From contig JACCSL010000695.1 in the NCBI GenBank assembly GCA_013812995.1, positions 1 through 7,459 on the forward strand: DNA of 7,459 bases, read 5' to 3'. The notes beneath the pieces are model-generated. The model was given only the letters and a program-made list of their open reading frames with translations, made no database searches and had not been told where the DNA came from. The position numbers and the translations under genes are program-made. The DNA is from Ardenticatenales bacterium (GTDB lineage Bacteria > Chloroflexota > Anaerolineae > Ardenticatenales > Ardenticatenaceae). Of this stretch, positions 1-4,659 are shown piece after piece (positions within the stretch are counted from its first letter, which is position 1; each line of letters begins with the position of its first letter).

Positions 1-836
1 ATGAGAACTACCGCGACGTGGCGATGACCTGGTTCTGGTCGCGCATGTTCAAGCGGACCCCCAGCCTCATCTACCCCGATGGCGGCTTCCAGACTATCAC
101 TGACGCCCTGGTGCGTGCCACGACGGCGCAGGGCGTCACGATTCACCTCAGCACGCCCGTTCAGACGCTCCGGCAGGTGGAGGGTAGCTGGGAGGTAGCC
201 AGCGCGCAGGGCACGCAGCGCTTCGACCGCGTGATTGCCACCGTGTCGCCGGGGCTCATGGCAAAGCTCGTCCCGCAACTTGCGGGGAACTACCTGGCCT
301 CGCTCAAGGCGCTCAAGAGCATGGGCGCGGTGGTCATGACCGTCTCACTCACGCGCAAGCTGACGGAGCGGAGCTACTGGCTCAACCTGAACAAGCAGGA
401 CTACCCCATGCTCTCGCTCGTCGAGCACACCAACATGGTGGACGCGCGGCACTATGGCGGCGATCACCTCATCTACATGGGCGATTACCTGCCGAGCGAT
501 CATCCCTACCTCTCCTATGATGCGGAGCAACTCTTCGAGCTCTATGAGCCGGTCCTGAAGACGTTCAACCCGGCCTATGAGCGCAGTTGGGTCCGCCAGA
601 AGTGGATCTTCAGTACGACCTACGCGCAGCCCGTTCCACCCCTGCACTACGCCAAATCGATTCCGCCGCTCAAGACGCCCCTGCCGGGCCTCTACTTCGC
701 CTCAATGAGCCAGGTTTATCCCTGGGATCGCGGGACGAACTACGCGGTGGAGATGGGCCGCCGGGTGGCGAAGGAGTTGTTGGGAGAAACGGTGAATGGG
801 GTTGCAATGGCTCGACAAGCAGCGGTTACGAGATAG
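1..836 (+). CDS. FAD-dependent amine-oxidase-type oxidoreductase, C-terminal part (5' truncated)
   Basis: The reading frame is open from base 3 (E-N-Y-R-D-V-A-M-T-W...) to the stop at 834-836, so the gene enters from outside the window and its true start and N-terminal Rossmann dinucleotide motif are not visible. About 277 residues remain. Visible family signs are the 'YPDGGFQTITDAL' segment, which resembles the part of protoporphyrinogen-oxidase/phytoene-desaturase-like flavoproteins that leads into the second FAD-binding lobe; a 'FDRVIATVSP' strand; and a C-terminal 'PLPGLYFASMSQVYPWDRG' plus 'NYAVEMGRRVA' block, which matches the FAD-contacting C-terminal motif of this superfamily. The substrate cannot be deduced. 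Relatives occur in polysaccharide and isoprenoid loci, and the downstream sugar-nucleotide dehydrogenase mildly favours a carbohydrate setting (inference). A protoporphyrinogen oxidase or carotenoid desaturase role is possible but unsupported. The 293-nt repeat-filled gap after it argues against tight coupling to the next gene. Confidence 0.8.
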   Translation, partial: ENYRDVAMTWFWSRMFKRTPSLIYPDGGFQTITDALVRATTAQGVTIHLSTPVQTLRQVEGSWEVASAQGTQRFDRVIATVSPGLMAKLVPQLAGNYLASLKALKSMGAVVMTVSLTRKLTERSYWLNLNKQDYPMLSLVEHTNMVDARHYGGDHLIYMGDYLPSDHPYLSYDAEQLFELYEPVLKTFNPAYERSWVRQKWIFSTTYAQPVPPLHYAKSIPPLKTPLPGLYFASMSQVYPWDRGTNYAVEMGRRVAKELLGETVNGVAMARQAAVTR

Positions 837-845
837 CAGCAAGGG

Positions 846-859
846 CGTAAAACGTAAAA
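846..859 (-). repeat. CGTTTTA heptamer repeat, two units (reverse orientation)
   Basis: Two perfect tandem units reading CGTAAAA on the + strand, at 846-852 and 853-859, 10 bases after the stop codon of the oxidoreductase. They are the reverse complement of the CGTTTTA units at 1073-1107 and 4621-4634. A further CGTAAAA unit lies at 1044-1050, just past the right arm of the palindromic element. All copies in the window are intergenic. Confidence 0.75.
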
Positions 860-864
860 TGTAA

Positions 865-1040
865 CTGCTTCTGACGGAATTTGTGGTGGAGTCATGGCTC
901 TGCGTGGCGGCCCTCTCCCCGGCCTTCGGCCGCCCCTCTCCCGATTTCGGGCGAGGGGACACGGAGCGAAGCGACGTGGGGGTGAGGGCTCGCATGGCAC
1001 GCTTCCCGATCTTCCATACCACAAATTCCGTCAGAAGCAG
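865..1040. repeat. Palindromic intergenic element, copy 1 (one-hairpin form)
   Basis: The outer boundary is a perfect 23-bp inverted repeat: 865-887 (begins CTGCTTCTGACGG) pairs with 1018-1040 (ends CCGTCAGAAGCAG). Inside lies a GC-rich core at about 908-990. It starts GGCGGCCCTCTCCCC and ends GTGGGGGTGAGGGC, with a central hairpin at 933-958 (11 stem positions, 10 paired, loop ATTT) and the marker string GAGCGAAGCGA. The core recurs in expanded form at 2668-2798. No transposase or long ORF lies inside, so it is non-autonomous, MITE- or REP-like at most. The 10-mer AAACGTAAAA occurs at 850-859 and 1041-1050. It could be a target duplication, but heptamer units explain it equally well. Confidence 0.7.
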
Positions 1041-1105
1041 AAACGTAAAACGCAATGTCTTGCTTGAGATGTCGTTTTACGTTTTACGCATTACGTTTTA
1101 CGTTT
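1041..1105 (+). promoter_or_regulatory. Leader hairpin built from heptamer repeats, upstream of the sugar-nucleotide dehydrogenase
   Basis: Bases 1041-1057 (AAACGTAAAACGCAATG) are complementary to 1089-1105 (CATTACGTTTTACGTTT) at 16 of 17 positions; the one mismatch is C1053/A1093. The loop is 31 nt. The stem ends 10 nt before the Shine-Dalgarno AGAAGGAG at 1116-1123. If transcribed, it would form a long AU-rich hairpin next to the ribosome site. A regulatory role is inference; the hairpin may simply follow from inverted heptamer units. Confidence 0.4.
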
Positions 1106-1107
1106 TA
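1073..1107 (+). repeat. CGTTTTA heptamer array, five units in register
   Basis: Five consecutive 7-bp units: CGTTTTA (1073), CGTTTTA (1080), variant CGCATTA (1087), CGTTTTA (1094), CGTTTTA (1101). Strict 7-bp periodicity through the variant unit shows a true tandem array and not chance AT-richness. The array lies between the palindromic element and the Shine-Dalgarno of the dehydrogenase gene, and pairs with reverse-oriented units at 846-859 and 1044-1050. Confidence 0.85.
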
Positions 1108-1129
1108 TCGACTAAAGAAGGAGTTTCTT

Positions 1130-2560
1130 ATGAAAATTGTCGTAATTGGAACAGGCTTTGTGGGTCTGACCCACGCGGCGGTCTCCTCGGAGTACGGCCA
1201 CGAGGTGTATGGCTATGACATCGACGAGGTGCGCATCGCCGCCTACAGCTCTGGTAAGCGCGAGGCAGTCGAGCGGTACGTCAACGAGCCGGGGCTGGTG
1301 GACGTCATGGACGAGACGCTCGGCCAGTATCTCTTCTTCACCACCGATCTGCTCTCTATTCTGGAGGGGACCGACGCGATCTTCCTCTGCACCGCTACGC
1401 CGCCCAACCGCGACGGCTCGACGGACATGACCTACTACAAGAACGCCGTGCGCTACCTGGGCCAACTCCTGGCACAGCGCAAGGACAAGAAGCGCGTTGT
1501 CATCGTTAACAAGAGCACGGTGCCCATTGGCACGGCGCGGATGCTCCAGGAGATGCTCAACGAGGCGGACGTCGAGAACTTCGGCGTGGCCTCCAACCCG
1601 GAGTTCCTCCCGGAGGGCAACGCGGTCGAGGCATCGCGCAAGCCGGACCGCGTGGTGGTCGGGGCCGACACACCCGCCGACTTCGCCATCCTGCGCCGCG
1701 TCTACCCGCAGTTCGTGAACCATGTTCGCATCCGCTACATCGAGACCACACCGGAAACCGCTGAGGCGATCAAGTATGTGGCGAACACGCTGCTGCTCAC
1801 CTATATCTCTTTCTGGAATGGCGTGGGTGCGCGGCTGGGTGAAACGCTGCCGAACGTGCGCATGGAAGACCTCAAGCTCGGCGTGACTGCCGATGACCGT
1901 ATCAGCACCTGGGGCTCCTACGTCAGCAATGGGGCCGGGGGAAGCTGCTTCGGCAAAGATATTCAGTCGTTGATCTACCAGTTGAACCGCGCGGGCGGCT
2001 CCACGGACCTGCTCCAGTCGGTCTATCGCATCAACGAGTACCAGAAAACCTATCTCATCGACCGCGCCATCCATGAGGCGGGCTTCAACTTCAACCACAA
2101 GACGGTGGCGCTGCTCGGCCTCTCCTTCAAGAAGCGGACCAACGACATGCGCGACTCGTCGGCGCTCAAGGTGGTGGAGGCGCTGCTCGCGCGCGGTGTC
2201 AAGGAGATTCGCGCCTACGACCCGCTCGCGAACGAGGAGGCGAAGCACTGGTTCGACCCTGCCAAGAATCACCTCTTCGAGCGCATCAGCTACCACGAGT
2301 CGTCGCGGGAGGCGCTGCGCGGCAGCGACGCGCTCTTCATCTCGACGGACTGGGAGGAATTCCGGGGACTCTCACACATTCTTGAGACAACCGTCAAGCC
2401 GCCCTACCTCGTCATCGACGGGCGGCGCATGATCCCCGACTACGACAGCCTGGTAGAGCAAGGCTACGAGTACATCGCCGTGGGCAGCGCCGCGCTGAAG
2501 CCAGCGGAGCCAAAGCTCGTCGAAGCCCCGAGTGTGACTGAGCCCAACTCAGTCGCGTAA
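1130..2560 (+). CDS. UDP-glucose/GDP-mannose 6-dehydrogenase family protein
   Basis: Family members oxidise the C6 hydroxyl of a nucleotide sugar to the carboxylate with two NAD+, typically UDP-glucose to UDP-glucuronate, for capsule, exopolysaccharide or cell-wall polymers in the cytosol. The protein is 476 residues. Start 1130 is chosen because AGAAGGAG lies 6 nt upstream and the protein begins directly at the Rossmann strand MKIVVIGTGFVG; an in-frame ATG at 1055 would only add heptamer-encoded RFTFY repeats. Motifs in order: GTGFVG (7-12), YDID at the end of strand 2, NKSTVPIGT, NPEFLPEG with Glu158, IKYVAN with Lys215 and Asn219, GGSCFGKD with catalytic Cys273, LLGLSFKKRTNDMRDS, and C-terminal VIDGRRMIPD. 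Departures from consensus: CTATPP for the usual VGTPP, and FGKD for FPKD after the catalytic Cys. The last ~20 residues are a Pro/Glu-rich tail. A UDP-glucose substrate is likely; another nucleotide sugar is possible, so no gene symbol is given. Confidence 0.93.
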   Translation: MKIVVIGTGFVGLTHAAVSSEYGHEVYGYDIDEVRIAAYSSGKREAVERYVNEPGLVDVMDETLGQYLFFTTDLLSILEGTDAIFLCTATPPNRDGSTDMTYYKNAVRYLGQLLAQRKDKKRVVIVNKSTVPIGTARMLQEMLNEADVENFGVASNPEFLPEGNAVEASRKPDRVVVGADTPADFAILRRVYPQFVNHVRIRYIETTPETAEAIKYVANTLLLTYISFWNGVGARLGETLPNVRMEDLKLGVTADDRISTWGSYVSNGAGGSCFGKDIQSLIYQLNRAGGSTDLLQSVYRINEYQKTYLIDRAIHEAGFNFNHKTVALLGLSFKKRTNDMRDSSALKVVEALLARGVKEIRAYDPLANEEAKHWFDPAKNHLFERISYHESSREALRGSDALFISTDWEEFRGLSHILETTVKPPYLVIDGRRMIPDYDSLVEQGYEYIAVGSAALKPAEPKLVEAPSVTEPNSVA

Positions 2561-2565
2561 GCGAT

Positions 2566-2585
2566 GCGTCGGCTTGCACCGACGC
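2566..2585 (+). terminator. Hairpin after the dehydrogenase gene, possible terminator without a T-tract
   Basis: GCGTCGG (2566-2572) pairs perfectly with CCGACGC (2579-2585) around a 6-nt loop, starting 5 nt after the stop codon. No run of T follows, so it is not a classical intrinsic terminator. It may act as a 3'-end stabiliser or take part in Rho-dependent termination (inference). Confidence 0.35.
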
Positions 2586-2614
2586 GGGTGCCCTCTGGGC
2601 GCGAAGGCCAAAAA

Positions 2615-2844
2615 GAGGTGACTGTTGCAGATGAACCAAATAATATGACAAACAATGTAGCTGCTAGGCGGCCCTCACCCCCGGCCTGCGGCCGCCCCCT
2701 CTCCCGACGTCAGGAGAGGGGGAAAGCGCGTATCCGTGCCCCTCTCCCAGAATTGGGAGAGGGGACACTGAGCGAAGCGAAGTGGGGGTGAGGGCCGCAC
2801 GCGGCGATGGTCTGTTTGATTGATTCATTTGCAATAGTCGCCTC
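2615..2844. repeat. Palindromic intergenic element, copy 2 (two-hairpin form)
   Basis: Outer arms 2615-2639 and 2820-2844 are inverted with 21 of 25 matches. All four differences are transitions, and three of them leave G-U pairs in RNA. The core is bounded by a perfect 15-bp inverted repeat, GCGGCCCTCACCCCC (2668-2682) with GGGGGTGAGGGCCGC (2784-2798). It contains two tandem hairpins: 2695-2722 (one mismatch) and 2739-2764 (11 bp, perfect, loop GAAT), separated by 16 nt. It shares the GGGGACAC.GAGCGAAGCGA string and both core ends with the copy at 865-1040, which has only one hairpin. The outer arms of the two copies are not recognisably similar. No coding capacity for mobility is present. 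Confidence 0.7.
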
Positions 2845-2853
2845 CAAATCGTC

Positions 2854-2885
2854 GCGCTCCACATGGAACCATGCGGGGCGCTTTT
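2854..2885 (+). terminator. Terminator-like hairpin or attenuator directly upstream of a small gene
   Basis: GCGCTCC (2854-2860) pairs with GGGGCGC (2875-2881), with one G-U pair. After one A/C mismatch the stem continues as CATG/CATG, closed by a GAAC tetraloop (CATGGAACCATG at 2862-2873). TTTT follows at 2882-2885. The shape is that of an intrinsic terminator with a short U-tract. Its position is notable: the Shine-Dalgarno of the next gene starts only 7 nt after the T-run, so it could either end upstream transcription or attenuate the small gene. Confidence 0.5.
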
Positions 2886-2904
2886 GATTCCAGGGAGGTA
2901 AAAG

Positions 2905-3225
2905 ATGCGTGATGATAAGCGGAATCTTTATGTCTACCACAAAGGCGAGTATGTAGGTTGGGTCGATGATTGCAGAAACGATATGTGGTACATGGAGGGC
3001 AAGTGGTGTCCAGCAGATACCGTCGCAGCCGCCAATTTCACTAACCTCATGGTAGCGCAGGAGTGGGAGCAAAACTTCAAGCAGGGAGAGGGCGAGCTGG
3101 TTCTCTATTCTGAGGAGGAAGAAGGTAAGCAGCTTGATGGACTGGCGATGGGGCTTGTAGGCAGTTTGCTCATTGTGAGAATGCTTCTCCCAGAAACCGC
3201 AGAGATCATCCGACAGCGCAAGTAA
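2905..3225 (+). CDS. Small protein of unknown function (106 aa)
   Basis: I do not recognise a named family. Support for a real gene is the near-ideal Shine-Dalgarno GGGAGGT (2893-2899) 5 nt before ATG and a protein-like composition rich in Trp, Tyr and acidic residues. Residues 8-36 (LYVYHKGEYVGWV, DMWYMEGKWCP) look like an antiparallel beta region of the 'Y.G.V...W..G.W.P' kind, followed by a predicted helix (ADTVAAANFTNLM). Residues 56-75 are acidic (GEGEL, SEEEEG). Residues 79-95 (GLAMGLVGSLLIVRMLL) form a hydrophobic stretch with one Arg, which could be a short membrane helix or a buried or amphipathic helix. There is no signal peptide. By eye the gene is less GC-rich than its neighbours, and it sits between a palindromic element and an operon start, which suggests acquisition or weak constraint (inference). 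A reverse-strand frame covers the same bases but lacks comparable initiation signals. Confidence 0.65.
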   Translation: MRDDKRNLYVYHKGEYVGWVDDCRNDMWYMEGKWCPADTVAAANFTNLMVAQEWEQNFKQGEGELVLYSEEEEGKQLDGLAMGLVGSLLIVRMLLPETAEIIRQRK

Positions 3226-3262
3226 AGATATATGAAACGCCTCTTCGTTGCTGACGAGTCCC

Positions 3263-3291
3263 TTGTCAAAGCGGTTGTTTGCGCCCACAAT
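3263..3291 (+). promoter_or_regulatory. Putative sigma70-type promoter for the M16 peptidase operon
   Basis: TTGTCA (3263-3268, 5/6 to the -35 consensus), a 17-bp spacer, then CACAAT (3286-3291, 4/6 to the -10 consensus). Transcription would start near 3298, giving a leader of about 34 nt before the ATG at 3332. This is the only well-spaced candidate I found in the 106-nt gap before the operon. It is consensus matching only. Confidence 0.4.
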
Positions 3292-3331
3292 TCAGCGCAG
3301 TTACGGTAGCTAACAATCTACAGGAGAGCAC

Positions 3332-4618
3332 ATGGAAGCGAACGGGGCGAGCCGCAGTGACATTCAACGCACGACGCTGGACAATGGGCTGACCGTGCTG
3401 ACGCGGGAGATGCACCACGCCCCCGTAACCACCTTCTGGCTCTGGTACCGCGTGGGCAGCCGGAACGAGATTCCTGGCGTCACCGGCATCTCGCACTGGG
3501 TTGAGCACATGATGTTCAAGGGGACGGAGCGTTTCCCCAAGGGAACCATCGACCGCGCGCTGTCCCGGCTGGGCGGCTCCTTCAACGCCATGACCTCGCT
3601 GGATTTCACCGCCTACTATGCCACGCTGCCCGCCGACAAGATCGACCTGGCGCTTGAGATCGAGGCGGACCGCATGAGCCACGCCGCCTTTGATCCCAGC
3701 GAGACCGAGGCGGAGCGCACCGTTATTCTCTCCGAGCTACACATGTACGAGAACTCCCCCGGTTTCCGGCTGGCGCAGGAGGTCACGGCGGCAGCCTTCC
3801 AGCTTCATCCCTACCACCACGAGACCATCGGCTGGGAGAGCGACCTGCTCGCCATGACGCGGGACGATCTCTACCGCCACTATCGCACCTACTACACCCC
3901 GAACAACGCCATCGCCGTCGCCGTCGGCGACTTCCGTACGGAGGAGATGGTCGAGCGCCTCGCGACGCTGTACGGAGGCATCCCGATGGGACCACCCGTG
4001 CCTGCCGTGCGCTTCACCGAGCCGAGGCAGCGCGGTGAGCGGCGCGTGACCGCCCATGGCACCGAGCCTACCCCGCTGCTCACCTACGCCTACAAGGCCC
4101 CCGCTGCGACAGACCCCGATTTCTGGGCACTCACTGTGCTAGACACCATTTTAGGTGGCCCCAAGAGTGGAAGCTTTGGCGGAAGCGGCAGCAGCCGCAC
4201 CTGCCGCCTCTACCGCCGCTTGGTGGATGGCGCGCTGGCCGTGGGCGTCGGCTCCAGCCTGCTCGCCACGATTGACCCCTATCTCTACTCCATCAGCGTG
4301 ACGGCCCTTCCTACCTCCACACGCGAAGAAATCGAGCGGGTACTGGAGGAAGAGATTGTCCGCCTTCAGCAGGAGCCTCTGAGCGAGGAGGAGCTGCGGC
4401 GTGCCAGGAAACAGACGCGCGCCCGCTTTGCAATGGGCATGGAGAGCATGTCCAGCCAGGGACGCTGGCTCGGCTTCTCGACCATTGTTGCCACCATTAA
4501 CTGGTTCGACGGTTACCTGGATTCCATCGACGCGGTCACCGCCGAGCAGGTCCAGGCAGTGGCCCAACGCTACCTGCTGCCCACGCGCCGCACCGTGGGA
4601 TGGTACATTCCGACATAA
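3332..4618 (+). CDS. M16 family zinc metallopeptidase, catalytic subunit
   Basis: A 428-residue member of the M16 (pitrilysin/insulinase, mitochondrial processing peptidase-like) family, about the length of one two-domain half-clam subunit. AGGAG at 3322-3326 supports the start. The inverted zinc motif HWVEH is present (His55, Glu58, His59), followed by Glu135 in 'VILSELHMYENSP', 76 residues after His59 as expected for the third ligand, so it should be active. The second domain has a Gly/Ser-rich loop (GPKSGSFGGSGSSR) before CRLYRRLVDG. Arg292 of the R/Y pair is there, but the Tyr position reads Val304 (ALAVGV). There is no signal peptide, so a cytoplasmic location is likely. The partner gene follows after 41 nt, and the missing Tyr is supplied by that partner, implying an obligate heterodimer. 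The physiological substrate is unknown; family members cut short or partly unfolded peptides in a closed chamber. Confidence 0.93.
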   Translation: MEANGASRSDIQRTTLDNGLTVLTREMHHAPVTTFWLWYRVGSRNEIPGVTGISHWVEHMMFKGTERFPKGTIDRALSRLGGSFNAMTSLDFTAYYATLPADKIDLALEIEADRMSHAAFDPSETEAERTVILSELHMYENSPGFRLAQEVTAAAFQLHPYHHETIGWESDLLAMTRDDLYRHYRTYYTPNNAIAVAVGDFRTEEMVERLATLYGGIPMGPPVPAVRFTEPRQRGERRVTAHGTEPTPLLTYAYKAPAATDPDFWALTVLDTILGGPKSGSFGGSGSSRTCRLYRRLVDGALAVGVGSSLLATIDPYLYSISVTALPTSTREEIERVLEEEIVRLQQEPLSEEELRRARKQTRARFAMGMESMSSQGRWLGFSTIVATINWFDGYLDSIDAVTAEQVQAVAQRYLLPTRRTVGWYIPT

Positions 4619-4620
4619 GA

Positions 4621-4634
4621 CGTTTTACGTTTTA
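4621..4634 (+). repeat. CGTTTTA heptamer repeat, two units between the M16 genes
   Basis: Two perfect units, CGTTTTA at 4621-4627 and 4628-4634, begin 3 nt after the first M16 stop codon and fill part of the 41-nt spacer before the second M16 start. They have the same unit and orientation as the array at 1073-1107. Their presence inside an operon spacer shows that they are tolerated within a transcript. Confidence 0.8.
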
Positions 4635-4659
4635 CTTTCTCACTACGGAGACCCCACGC

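Larger units (their letters stand above)
837..1129. other. Gene-free gap filled by repeats
   Basis: I see no credible gene here. The gap holds two CGTAAAA heptamers (846-859), a GC-rich palindromic element enclosed by a 23-bp inverted repeat (865-1040), and five CGTTTTA-type heptamers (1073-1107) directly upstream of the Shine-Dalgarno of the next gene. Open frames on either strand translate into low-complexity strings such as RFTFYVLRFTFY, which is just the heptamer read as protein, and into the palindrome read as Pro/Arg/Gly-rich peptide. They are not convincing as proteins. Confidence 0.75.
2561..2904. other. Gene-free gap with second palindromic element and hairpins
   Basis: No convincing gene lies here. 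In order, the gap holds a 7-bp hairpin just after the dehydrogenase stop (2566-2585), a large palindromic element with outer arms (2615-2844), a terminator-like hairpin (2854-2885) and the Shine-Dalgarno of the small downstream gene (2893-2899). A long reverse-strand frame crosses into the gap, but its C-terminal part only translates the palindromic repeat. Confidence 0.7.

Noticed and set aside
850..1050. AAACGTAAAA at 850-859 and 1041-1050 as a target-site duplication of copy 1
   Set aside because: The left copy is 5 nt away from the inverted arm while the right one abuts it, and both are part of the common heptamer family, so a true target duplication cannot be shown.
702..1055. Reverse-strand frames across the first intergenic gap
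   Set aside because: They consist of repeat translation (TPTSLRSVSPRPKSGEG and similar), which reflects the palindromic element and not a protein.
1060..1100. Promoter upstream of the dehydrogenase within the heptamer array
   Set aside because: TTGAGA and TTTTACG-like hexamers exist, but no pair has good spacing together with a good -10 match, and the repeats create chance matches.
1055..1129. Upstream ATG extension of the dehydrogenase
   Set aside because: It would add 25 residues encoded by the heptamer array (RFTFYALRFTFY). The ATG at 1130 has a proper Shine-Dalgarno and begins exactly at the Rossmann strand.
837..1129. CRISPR array in the repeat-rich gap
   Set aside because: Repeats are 7-bp tandem units and inverted arms, not regularly spaced 23-40 bp direct repeats with unique spacers, and there are no cas genes.
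1112..2296. Long reverse-strand open frame (394 codons) opposite the sugar-nucleotide dehydrogenase
   Set aside because: It is antisense to a gene with clear family motifs. Its His/Arg/Val/Leu-rich composition is typical of the complement of GC-rich codons, and it has no recognisable domain.
2710..3288. Reverse-strand 192-codon frame overlapping the small gene
   Set aside because: Its C-terminal third is a translation of the palindromic repeat (PNSGRG-type peptide) and it shows no good ribosome site. The + strand gene has a near-perfect Shine-Dalgarno.
4600..4659. ATG at 4600 as start of the second M16 gene
   Set aside because: It lies within the end of the first M16 gene and adds heptamer-encoded residues. 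The ATG at 4660 has ACGGAG at a good distance.
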